Assembly (NCBI GenBank): GCA_947589695.1
Contig: CANQBY010000076.1
Span: 1-6,162, forward strand
Length of the DNA stretch: 6,162 nucleotides
Origin: an uncultured Bacilli bacterium
GTDB taxonomy: Bacteria > Bacillota_I > Bacilli_A > RF39 > UBA660
Direction of reading: 5' to 3'
The notes under the pieces were generated by a model, which was not told where the DNA came from, made no database searches, and saw only the letters and a program-made list of their open reading frames with translations. The translations under genes and the position numbers were made by a program. Below, piece by piece: positions 1 through 6,162 of the stretch (positions within the stretch are counted from its first letter, which is position 1; every line of letters begins with the position of its first letter).

Positions 1-340
1 CCTCTATTATTTCGGGTTTAGCACCAAGTAAGGCTAGTTTATAGTGATGTTCTTCGGCCAACTCAAAAAGTTTAGTTGCTAAATCAATACCAGTAATCCT
101 CTCTAAACAATCAAAGTTAAGCATATTAGCAGCTTTTACAATACCAATACCATCGGGTATTAAAGTAGCATTATTATCTTTCAATAATTTATCAAAGTCT
201 TTATTATTACTTCCTTCGGTAAAAGTTTCGGGATTAGCAGTAACAATAAACATTTTTTGTTCAGTTTTTAGATTATGAGCAACAATTTCATAAAAGGAAG
301 TTGCGCCTTTTGTATATAATTTTTCAAAATATTTAATCAT
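1..340 (-). CDS. WecG/TagA/CpsF family (GT26) glycosyltransferase, N-terminal half, cut by window edge
   Basis: Translated from the ATG at 340-338, this gives 113 residues before the window ends; the family is usually about 230-250 residues, so roughly half is present. Family landmarks are clear: VTANPE (residues 33-38), IPDGIGIVKA (61-70), ERITGID (80-86) and LLGAKPE (104-110). In this family the PDG aspartate, here D63, corresponds to the proposed catalytic base and the Thr of VTxNPE, here T34, lies in the active site. Known members transfer ManNAc or a related sugar from UDP onto undecaprenyl-PP-GlcNAc at the cytoplasmic membrane face, as TagA does in the wall teichoic acid linkage unit. 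The start is supported by an AGAGGTG site seven bases upstream. The gene overlaps the preceding GT4 gene by eight bases (ATGATTAA), which suggests translational coupling. Family assignment is firm; the exact sugar cannot be told, so no gene symbol is given. Confidence 0.9.
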   Translation of the reverse strand, partial: MIKYFEKLYTKGATSFYEIVAHNLKTEQKMFIVTANPETFTEGSNNKDFDKLLKDNNATLIPDGIGIVKAANMLNFDCLERITGIDLATKLFELAEEHHYKLALLGAKPEIIE

Positions 341-1469
341 TTTTTAACACCTCTTTTATAAATTGTAACCATTGATTTTGAACTTTGGGAAAACTAAATT
401 CTAAAGCTATCTCCCTGGCTTTAGTTCCCATATTTCTTAAATCTTCACGATTATTTAAAAGTTCCAAAGCTTTTTTTGCCATTTCTTTTTTATTTCGATC
501 AGCAATTAAATATCCACTTATATTATTTTTAATAATTTCATTTGCTCCTTGAGCAGAGCTAAACGCTATAGAAGGGATTCCGAAAGATCCGGCTTCAATT
601 AAAACAATGCCAAATGATTCCTCATAAGAACACATCAAATAAAGACTAGCCTTACTAAGTAATTTGTGTATTTCTTCTTTATTTAAAAAACCATGCATTG
701 TAATATTATTTTCTAAATTTAAATTTTTTATTTTTTCTTTTATTTTACAATTTTCGACGCCATCTCCTACAATATCTAAATGATAACTTGAATTTTTATC
801 CCAAATTAATTTAAACACATCTATTAAATCAAGAAACCCTTTTTCTTTCGATAAACGTCCAATACAAATAATATTATTAGTATCAAGTTTTGCAGCTTTT
901 TTAGGATAATAATCTAATGAATTAGGTATATAAAGACATTTAACTGGAATTATTTTTTGGTAAAATTCTGTAAGTTCTTGGGATACTAAAATCAAATAAT
1001 CAATATTAGTACAGCTCATTTTTAATTTATTAATATATTTTTGATCATTATTATGATGGCGATGTTCTTCAGCAATTTTTATCACTTTTTTTGACGCATA
1101 TTTTCCTAGAAGTTTAGTTATTTCCACCCGACTAGAAATAATTATTGAAGCGTCGGTTTGTTTGATATAGTTTTTCATTGTTTTATGCTTTAAATAAAGA
1201 ATTTTAAGGCTTTTTAAGCCTTCTTTCATAGTTTTAAAATATTTATAATGTTTTAAATATTCTTTAAATTCTTCTCGATTAGGTTTGCAATTAGTTAAAT
1301 ATTTTACTTTAACATGAGGATTCAGTAGATAAGGAATCGTTTCATTCATTTTATATGTTATAGCTAATTCAACTTGATACTTATCACATAAAGAATTTGC
1401 TTGATTAATAATGGCTTGTTCTACTCCTCCATAGCCTAAATGTAAGCCTAATATAGCTATTTTTTTCAT
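333..1469 (-). CDS. GT4-family glycosyltransferase (GT-B fold)
   Basis: This 378-residue protein has the normal length of a GT4 retaining glycosyltransferase and no signal peptide or membrane segment. The N-terminal acceptor domain opens with a Rossmann strand and glycine loop (IAILGLHLGYGGVEQ, residues 4-18). The C-terminal donor domain begins near IPNS (181-184) and carries GRLSKEKG (204-211), VGDG (234-237) and the diagnostic EX7E motif E284-SFGIVLIE292, followed by SAQGANEII (305-313) and NISGYL (316-321). Such enzymes add a sugar from a nucleotide-sugar donor to a growing lipid-linked glycan in the cytoplasm. The sugar and linkage cannot be read from sequence. An AGAGGTG site sits four bases before the ATG. 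The start overlaps the flippase stop by four bases (ATGA), and its own stop lies inside the start of the GT26 gene, so the three appear translationally coupled. The context points to surface polysaccharide or teichoic-type polymer synthesis. Confidence 0.92.
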   Translation of the reverse strand: MKKIAILGLHLGYGGVEQAIINQANSLCDKYQVELAITYKMNETIPYLLNPHVKVKYLTNCKPNREEFKEYLKHYKYFKTMKEGLKSLKILYLKHKTMKNYIKQTDASIIISSRVEITKLLGKYASKKVIKIAEEHRHHNNDQKYINKLKMSCTNIDYLILVSQELTEFYQKIIPVKCLYIPNSLDYYPKKAAKLDTNNIICIGRLSKEKGFLDLIDVFKLIWDKNSSYHLDIVGDGVENCKIKEKIKNLNLENNITMHGFLNKEEIHKLLSKASLYLMCSYEESFGIVLIEAGSFGIPSIAFSSAQGANEIIKNNISGYLIADRNKKEMAKKALELLNNREDLRNMGTKAREIALEFSFPKVQNQWLQFIKEVLKND

Positions 1470-3001
1470 GCAGCACCTCTTTTAAACTTCCCAAAAATAT
1501 TTTTTATTATTCCTTGTAAATACTTTAATGAGTTATTATGATAAGTTAAAAATAAACTAATTAAATTAGGAATTATTAAACAGAATAAAACAGAAATAAT
1601 TAACATTAAATAAATATTTGATATATGAATATGAGACATAATAAGTCTTAAGAAAGCTATTTCAATGCTAGTAATAAGAAAGAATTTGAGTTGATTTACT
1701 AATAATTCTTTTTGAGGAATTTCAAAAATATTAGAGGTTCTAATAGTAATAATAATATAACTAACCCAAGATGATATAAAAGTCATAAGAAGAATACCAG
1801 TTAAACCTAAATATTTAGATAAAATAATAGATCCAATAACATTTAAGGGAGCTTCAAGAGCAAAGGGTAAGATTAAACTTTTAAAATTACCACTGTTTTT
1901 TAAATAATAAATCATAGGTTGCTTAATAATTATGAGATAGAAATTAAAAGCCATTAATAATAAGCATAAATTACTTAATAAATATTTTTCCCCTAACCAA
2001 ATAGTAACAAATGGTTCCATGATAAAATAAAGGGAACAACAGCAAAAAGCTCCTAAAAAGAAACTTAAATAATCTAAATTATTAAATATTTCTTTAATGC
2101 GATTTTTATTTCCTTCGGCGATTAAATGACCAATAGAAGCCCCAATGCCATTATAAATAATCGTTATTACTTGATTTAATTCATTTATGATTAAATGATA
2201 ATTGGTATATAAACCAGCGATAGTAATACTGATAGTAGCAGAAATAATTATATTATCAGTAAAAGAAATAAAAGAATTTAATATTTGAATAACCGCTAAA
2301 CTTTTAACGGAATTGATAATAAGTTTTTCAAGTGGTTTATCTCTTTTTGCGTCTTTAATAGTTATATTAGGATAGTTTTTAATACTTTTAAAATAGATAA
2401 ATAAATTATTAATAAAAGTAATAATAATATTAATTATAAGAAATGCCACAAAACTTTTAAAATAAATTAAAACAAAGATTTGAGCTAGATGTTTTATTAG
2501 TTTCATCGCAAAATCGATTAGAGTATTGATATATTCTTTTTGATCAGCATAAAATAAACAGCGGCGATAGGAAAAGAAATAACTAATCGTGGAATTAATC
2601 GAAAATAATAAGAAAATAAACCGAATGTAATTATTGCTTAAAGAGCTATCTTTAATAATATAAGGAATAAAAATAGATACTATTAAAGCTAAAACAAAGA
2701 TCGTTAAACCAATTATTTGATAACATCTTTTAAAGAAAAGCATAATTGATTTGATTTTTTCCGTGTCATTATCAATAAGAGGTTTATATAAATTAAAACT
2801 AATGGCCGCACCTAAACCTAATTCCGTGATAGATAAAATAGAAATGATATTGGTAAATAAACCATTTAAGCCATTATATTCGACACCTAAAGTAGAAATT
2901 AAAATTCTAGTAACAATGAAGCCAAAAATAGCTAAGATAAAAAGAGTTATAACACCAACAGCACTATTAATTGAGGAATTTTTTAAACGCATATTAAACA
3001 T
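1466..3001 (-). CDS. Wzx-type polysaccharide flippase (MOP superfamily)
   Basis: The 511-residue product is almost wholly hydrophobic, with about 14 predicted helices (roughly 13-36, 45-72, 86-115, 124-146, 160-180, 184-205, 235-262, 266-290, 310-330, 342-362, 375-397, 402-420, 437-453, 462-487). This is the layout of Wzx/RfbX exporters, which flip undecaprenyl-PP-linked glycans across the membrane. Typical segments are GLNGLFTNIISILSITELGLG (split here as 44-50 and 51-64), FNLYKPLI (69-76), TDNIIIS (248-254) and IWLGEKYLL (334-342). The coordinates give the longest reading from the ATG at 3001-2999. A second in-frame ATG at 2992-2990 (residue 4, MRLKNSS) is probably the true start: the best ribosome site, AAAGTGA at 3008-3002, abuts the first ATG but lies nine bases from the second, and relatives usually begin with Met-Arg followed by a basic, Asn/Ser-rich stretch. 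Its TGA stop overlaps the GT4 start (ATGA). Confidence 0.9.
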   Translation of the reverse strand: MFNMRLKNSSINSAVGVITLFILAIFGFIVTRILISTLGVEYNGLNGLFTNIISILSITELGLGAAISFNLYKPLIDNDTEKIKSIMLFFKRCYQIIGLTIFVLALIVSIFIPYIIKDSSLSNNYIRFIFLLFSINSTISYFFSYRRCLFYADQKEYINTLIDFAMKLIKHLAQIFVLIYFKSFVAFLIINIIITFINNLFIYFKSIKNYPNITIKDAKRDKPLEKLIINSVKSLAVIQILNSFISFTDNIIISATISITIAGLYTNYHLIINELNQVITIIYNGIGASIGHLIAEGNKNRIKEIFNNLDYLSFFLGAFCCCSLYFIMEPFVTIWLGEKYLLSNLCLLLMAFNFYLIIIKQPMIYYLKNSGNFKSLILPFALEAPLNVIGSIILSKYLGLTGILLMTFISSWVSYIIITIRTSNIFEIPQKELLVNQLKFFLITSIEIAFLRLIMSHIHISNIYLMLIISVLFCLIIPNLISLFLTYHNNSLKYLQGIIKNIFGKFKRGAA

Positions 3002-3026
3002 TCACTTTCTTATATTCTTTAATTTA

Positions 3027-3055
3027 TATATATCATAAAAAACTGGAAATAGCAA
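3027..3055 (-). promoter_or_regulatory. Possible sigma-A-type promoter for the flippase-GT4-GT26 genes
   Basis: On the minus strand TTGCTA (3055-3050) is followed after 17 bases by TATATA (3032-3027), with a predicted transcript start near 3020. Each hexamer matches the consensus at four of six bases. It lies in the 83-base gap between the polymerase/ligase gene and the flippase. AT-rich sequence produces such matches by chance, and the genes could equally be read through from the upstream promoter at 5704-5732. Confidence 0.35.
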
Positions 3056-3063
3056 GTTTTTTA
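3036..3063. repeat. AT-rich inverted repeat in the gap before the flippase
   Basis: The arms at 3036-3044 (TAAAAAACT) and 3055-3063 (AGTTTTTTA) are perfect complements around a 10-base loop. The stem has nine pairs but only one G-C pair, and the T run is inside the stem. It could act as a weak attenuator after the polymerase/ligase gene (stop at 3087-3085), or it may be chance in AT-rich DNA. It overlaps the -35 element proposed here. Confidence 0.3.
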
Positions 3064-3084
3064 ATACAATCTTAATTTGGGATA

Positions 3085-5673
3085 TTAGTTTAGAATTTTT
3101 AAATATTCTTCTATTTTCTGATTATCGATATTTAATTTAAGAAGATTATTGTTTAAGATAGTTAAATTATTTAAAGTAATGCTAGGATCTAATAAGGTAC
3201 CAACATATTCTTTTTCATAATTTAAATATTCATGAATGGAGTTTTTAGTTAACCATTGAGGGTTATTTAATTCACCTAATAAAGCATTAATAATATTAGT
3301 TATTTCTTTATCTTTATTAGTTTTATTATATTCGGTTAAGAAGTTTAAAACTACAATTTGATTATCAAAAGTAGAATCTAAGAAATTATTAAAGATAATA
3401 CCAGAAGATGTTTTAATATAATTTTTTTCTTCATATTCTTTTTTAATGGTATTTACATAATTAGTTAAAAGATTATTTTTAATTTTATTAGATGTTAAAG
3501 TATTATATATTTGATAATTTAAATAAGCATTATTAAAGATAGTATAATGAATATTAGAAGTGTTATTTAATTCATATTCTTGGTAATATATATTATTTTC
3601 GACATTAGTGTATTTAGCTAAAGTAAATAAATAATTGTTAGTTAAATAGTCATTAAATTCTGGGCCATATTTTAAAGTTAATGTGGCATAATTACGGGTA
3701 TATAAGTTATTAAGATTTGCTTCATAAGAACCATTAAAGGCTACCCAATTTAATTCATCATTAGTTGTGATAAGATTATCTTTAGAATTAATTATATAAG
3801 TATCAATTGAAGTAAAAGGTTTAAGGCTAATTTTTTTAGTAATTAAAGAAGTATTAGTTAAATAATCACTTTCTTCTTTAATTAAATTTTTAACCGCATA
3901 TTTATTAAAAGAAGTTAAAGTATCAGAACTTAAAGTGTAATGATAAGTGTTAGCAATTAAAAGATTAGTATCACCTTTTAGAGATAAACTATTTTTATTT
4001 AGAGTTTTAGAAGTATAATCATCAGATATATTTAAAGTAATATGAGCCGTGATTCCTTCATTGTTTAGAATAGTAAAAAAGTTGGTCGTAATATCTTGGC
4101 ATGTTCTTTTTACATGAATAATAGCTAAATTATGATATTTTTTAGGAACATAATAAGTTAAAATATCCGTAGTATCTTGATATTTTACTTTTTCTACTTC
4201 TAATTTTAATACTTCATCACTAAAGGTTAAGTTGTCATCTAAAGTTATTTCGAGATTATAAGTTTGATGATAATCATTAATAATTAAAAGAGTTGATAAT
4301 AATATGAAGCAAGATAAACCAATACTTAAAATCTTAATATTAATTTTAGGAATCTTAGATATAACTTTAAACTTAGTTATTAAATACACGATTGGAATTA
4401 GTAAAATTGTACTAACAGCGGGAGCACTAAGGGTATGACCTGCGGTTAAAGCCAGAGATAGAGCTATTCCAAAACTTAAACACATGGCACATAATTCATT
4501 ATTTTGAATATTCTTTTTAAAGTTTTGGAAAAATTTAATAATCATTAAAACTAAAAGATAAATTAAATAAGTACCTAAAATGATAAAACCTATTAGACCA
4601 TAATAAATAAATATATCTAAAAAATCTAATTCAGACATGTTATCTTCGCCATTATTGTTTTGATTTAAGCCTAAAGATAATCCATAAATTTTATTAGTTA
4701 TTGGAGCGTGTTTATATTTTGCTAAATTACTATTTAAAAAGACATCACGACTACTAAAGATTAAGTTAATAATCTTATTATCTTTATATTCTTCGCCATA
4801 ATTATGAATAGGAAAGTTTAAATAATCTTCATTAATATTTATACCTTCTTTATTTTGGGCTTTTTCTTGTTCTTTAGTAGTAAATTCTTCACCTTGATAA
4901 TTAATATTATATTTTAAATAAGAATTTTCATAGATAAAGATAGTGAATAAAATTAAGAAAATATTTATAATTAAATTTCGATAGTTTTTTTTATGATTAA
5001 AAATTCGACAAATAGTAATAAAGGTTACACCAAGTAAAGATATCATTAAACCAATTATGGGAGCTTTAGTACCAAGAATAAAGCAAGTTATAATAAAGAA
5101 GATACTAATAATTAAATTGCTTATTTTATGGTTATCTTGTTGTAAAGCTAAAATTGAAAAAGGTGATAAGATAGCTAATATACTACCTAATTCATTAGGA
5201 CTATAGAAAAGACCACTATAACCTAATTTGCCATAATCATAACTAGGTAAAGCTATTCCCAAAATGGTAGGAATAAGTGTTAAAATAATATAAATTATAG
5301 TTAATCTTAACATTGTTTTCGGTAAATCAAATTGTTTTTCTTCATAAATATTCACTAAAATTATTGAAGATACAGGTAAATAAATAAATTTAATTAGACT
5401 AGTAATTTCATTAACAAGATTATAAGTACCATTAATAGTGTAATAATGTCCTAAATATATTATTGAAAAGACACCAATAAGGGTTAATAGTATAAAAGAT
5501 ATATTTTTATATTTACTTTTAACTTTAAATAGAAAATATAATACTATGACTACTAAAAACAAACCTCTAAAATATAGAGATAAACTCATATGAGTTATAG
5601 TATTTAAGATATCTATAATAGGCATTAATAAAATTACAAATTCAAGCAGATTAATATTTTTTATATTCTTCAC
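3085..5673 (-). CDS. Wzy/O-antigen-ligase-like membrane protein with a large extracellular C-terminal domain
   Basis: The 862-residue product has two parts. Residues 1-466 hold about 13 hydrophobic segments (near 8-24, 31-50, 58-75, 90-109, 120-142, 160-177, 185-201, 203-223, 232-250, 348-380, 394-411, 414-434, 446-466). Features resembling O-antigen ligase/polymerase proteins are GLFYSPNELGS (154-164), GTKAPIIGL (201-209), a long outer loop (251-347) with SSRD (R309) and YGLSLGLN (330-337), SELDFLDIF (347-355) and H413. Basic loops at 50-58, 224-232, 381-388 and 435-446 all fall on the cytoplasmic side, so residues 467-862 should lie outside the cell. That polar, Asn/Tyr-rich region is not recognised; its first half looks beta-rich and its second half (about 650-862) helical. 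The role would be polymerising lipid-linked repeats or transferring glycan to an acceptor. It starts at GTG, with a good ribosome site. Polymerase versus ligase cannot be decided. Confidence 0.82.
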   Translation of the reverse strand: MKNIKNINLLEFVILLMPIIDILNTITHMSLSLYFRGLFLVVIVLYFLFKVKSKYKNISFILLTLIGVFSIIYLGHYYTINGTYNLVNEITSLIKFIYLPVSSIILVNIYEEKQFDLPKTMLRLTIIYIILTLIPTILGIALPSYDYGKLGYSGLFYSPNELGSILAILSPFSILALQQDNHKISNLIISIFFIITCFILGTKAPIIGLMISLLGVTFITICRIFNHKKNYRNLIINIFLILFTIFIYENSYLKYNINYQGEEFTTKEQEKAQNKEGININEDYLNFPIHNYGEEYKDNKIINLIFSSRDVFLNSNLAKYKHAPITNKIYGLSLGLNQNNNGEDNMSELDFLDIFIYYGLIGFIILGTYLIYLLVLMIIKFFQNFKKNIQNNELCAMCLSFGIALSLALTAGHTLSAPAVSTILLIPIVYLITKFKVISKIPKINIKILSIGLSCFILLSTLLIINDYHQTYNLEITLDDNLTFSDEVLKLEVEKVKYQDTTDILTYYVPKKYHNLAIIHVKRTCQDITTNFFTILNNEGITAHITLNISDDYTSKTLNKNSLSLKGDTNLLIANTYHYTLSSDTLTSFNKYAVKNLIKEESDYLTNTSLITKKISLKPFTSIDTYIINSKDNLITTNDELNWVAFNGSYEANLNNLYTRNYATLTLKYGPEFNDYLTNNYLFTLAKYTNVENNIYYQEYELNNTSNIHYTIFNNAYLNYQIYNTLTSNKIKNNLLTNYVNTIKKEYEEKNYIKTSSGIIFNNFLDSTFDNQIVVLNFLTEYNKTNKDKEITNIINALLGELNNPQWLTKNSIHEYLNYEKEYVGTLLDPSITLNNLTILNNNLLKLNIDNQKIEEYLKILN

Positions 5674-5679
5674 TTTACT

Positions 5680-5688
5680 TCACCTTCT
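5680..5688 (-). promoter_or_regulatory. Ribosome binding site that fixes the GTG start of the Wzy/ligase-like gene
   Basis: The minus strand reads AGAAGGTGA at 5688-5680, a strong match to the 16S rRNA 3' end, and the final GTGA is six bases from the GTG at 5673-5671. The next residues (KNIKNINLLEF) lead into the first membrane helix, so the GTG start gives a natural N-terminus. Confidence 0.75.
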
Positions 5689-5703
5689 AATCGCTTATTT
5701 TTT

Positions 5704-5732
5704 ATTATAACAAATTATCTAGTTGTAATAAA
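5704..5732 (-). promoter_or_regulatory. Extended -10 promoter of the polysaccharide gene cluster
   Basis: The minus strand carries TGTTATAAT at 5712-5704: a perfect TATAAT -10 hexamer with the extended TGn element. The -35 region at 17-base spacing (TTTATT, 5732-5727) is weak, as is common for extended -10 promoters. The predicted start near 5697 gives a leader of about 24 bases holding only the ribosome site, so no riboswitch or leader peptide fits. It lies just beyond the terminator at 5783-5757, which supports a transcription unit boundary. Confidence 0.65.
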
Positions 5733-5756
5733 GCGTTTTTCTAAAATTGTTGATAT

Positions 5757-5783
5757 AAAAAGATAGGCTACATATAGCCTATC
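5757..5783 (-). terminator. Intrinsic terminator of the lectin-like surface protein gene
   Basis: A perfect nine-pair stem, GATAGGCTA/TAGCCTATC (5762-5770 and 5775-5783), closes a four-base loop. On the minus strand it is followed at once by TTTTT (5761-5757) and further T/A-rich sequence. The plus-strand side has no T run, so termination is directed at transcripts arriving from 5850-6162. Confidence 0.85.
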
Positions 5784-5794
5784 AATATAAAGTA

Positions 5795-5842
5795 ATAAAA
5801 ATATAACTTGCCCTTAGATAAAAGGTTTGCACTAAAGGCAAG
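5795..5842 (-). terminator. Second hairpin directly after the surface protein stop, possible tandem terminator
   Basis: Arms at 5842-5832 (CTTGCCTTTAG) and 5817-5807 (CTAAGGGCAAG) form an 11-pair stem in the minus-strand RNA, including one G-U pair, with a 14-base loop. The plus-strand RNA would instead have a C-A mismatch at that position, which favours a role on the minus strand. The stem begins seven bases after the TAA at 5852-5850 and is followed by T-rich sequence interrupted by A (5806-5795). It would work as a first, less efficient terminator or a 3' stabilising hairpin ahead of the stronger terminator at 5783. Confidence 0.6.
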
Positions 5843-5849
5843 ATAATTA

Positions 5850-6162
5850 TTAATCGGTAACTACCATATATGGATTATCTGTTGTTCCTTTTCCTTCTTT
5901 TTCAAATGTTGTACCAGCCTTAAGATTTATTACTGGGCGCACACCATCGTAAGTGCTGTGCACGGCGCTGCCGCTGAGCTTGCCATCGTTATACACAACT
6001 AACATGTTAACAATACTGCCGTTAAAGTTATGCGGAGACATTGTCCAATAATACTCCCCTGTTCTTAGCCAATAACCAGTATTGCTTTGCGCAGGATATC
6101 CTCCGGCAAGTACTACTTCATCCGCTGTTATGAGTCCAATTGGATGTTCAAATAAATGATTT
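5850..6162 (-). CDS. C-terminal part of a surface protein with a C-type-lectin-like (FGE/DUF6273-like) ending
   Basis: The reading frame is open from the window edge, so the true start lies outside; the Met at 6041 is internal, being preceded in frame by GYWLRTGEYYWT. The 103 residues visible contain IGLITADEVVLAGG (8-21), YWLRTGEYYWTMSP (30-43), GVRPVINLK (73-81) and GTTDNPYMVV (92-101). This order of 'GLIsaDEv... YWl.t... yWt.SP... GVRPVInL... G.GT..nPY' is common at the ends of secreted or pilin-like surface proteins of low-GC gut bacteria and resembles the C-type lectin/formylglycine-generating-enzyme-like fold used for ligand display. Function, N-terminal signal and full length cannot be seen. 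Base use is odd: 5931-5990 is about 62% GC, and 15 of 31 codons in residues 45-75 end in C, against 3 of 44 before and 1 of 28 after. It forms its own transcription unit, closed by the hairpins at 5842-5757. Confidence 0.7.
   Translation of the reverse strand, partial: NHLFEHPIGLITADEVVLAGGYPAQSNTGYWLRTGEYYWTMSPHNFNGSIVNMLVVYNDGKLSGSAVHSTYDGVRPVINLKAGTTFEKEGKGTTDNPYMVVTD

Noticed and set aside
1466..1468. Mycoplasma-type genetic code (TGA as tryptophan)
   Set aside because: TGA ends the flippase exactly at the GT4 start in an ordinary ATGA overlap, and tryptophan is encoded by TGG in the translated genes.
2751..3038. Plus-strand open frame of 95 codons
   Set aside because: It lies antisense to the N-terminal part of the clearly coding flippase gene, has no family resemblance, and is a composition shadow of that gene.
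3036..3063. Strong intrinsic terminator after the Wzy/ligase-like gene
   Set aside because: The stem has a single G-C pair and no T run outside the stem on the minus strand, so it is kept only as an inverted repeat of uncertain role.
5674..5849. Riboswitch, T-box or small RNA in the largest intergenic region
   Set aside because: The 176 bases are accounted for by two 3' hairpins, an extended -10 promoter and a ribosome site; the leader downstream of the promoter is only about 24 bases.
5850..6041. A separate 63-residue gene starting at the Met at 6041
   Set aside because: The same frame continues upstream to the window edge with family-typical sequence (ADEVVLAGG, GYWLRTGEYYW), so the Met is internal and the gene is a longer one cut by the edge.
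1..6162. A complete diversity-generating retroelement, CRISPR array or insertion sequence
   Set aside because: No reverse transcriptase, transposase, template repeat, regularly spaced repeats or terminal inverted repeats were found on either strand; only a possible variable region is suggested by codon pattern.

Overview
The window is a very AT-rich bacterial fragment in which every supported gene lies on the minus strand, so transcription runs from high to low coordinates. Genes are tightly packed, Shine-Dalgarno sites of the AAGG(T)GA/GAGGTG type precede most starts, and TGA is used as a stop at 1466-1468, so the code is standard and not the mycoplasma code. Together with single-membrane-type envelope genes and a surface protein ending in the 'GVRPVINLK...NPY' style, this suggests a low-GC Bacillota or related Mycoplasmatota-like lineage, perhaps an uncultured gut bacterium. 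That placement is inference.

Reading in the direction of transcription: 6162-5850 holds the C-terminal 103 residues of a secreted or surface protein with a C-type-lectin-like (FGE-like) ending. Two hairpins follow it (5842-5807 and 5783-5762), and the second has a clear U-tract terminator. A new transcription unit starts at an extended -10 promoter near 5712-5704. Its first gene (5673-3085, GTG start) encodes an 862-residue membrane protein: a Wzy/O-antigen-ligase-like polytopic domain followed by an unusual extracellular region of about 395 residues. An 83-base gap with a possible second promoter comes next. Then three overlapping genes follow: a 14-helix Wzx-type flippase (3001-1466), a GT4 glycosyltransferase (1469-333) and the N-terminal half of a WecG/TagA/CpsF (GT26) glycosyltransferase (340-1, cut by the window edge).

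Together the last four genes look like part of a cluster for a cell-surface glycopolymer. GT26 and GT4 enzymes would build an undecaprenyl-linked glycan on the cytoplasmic face, the flippase would move it across the membrane, and the Wzy/ligase-like protein would polymerise or transfer it outside.

The two points most worth a second look are, first, the sharp GC and codon anomaly inside the lectin-like C-terminus (5937-6029), which has the codon pattern expected of an adenine-mutagenised variable region of a diversity-generating retroelement, although no reverse transcriptase or template is present here; and second, the large unrecognised extracellular domain fused to the polymerase/ligase. 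No tRNA, rRNA, CRISPR array or insertion sequence was seen.
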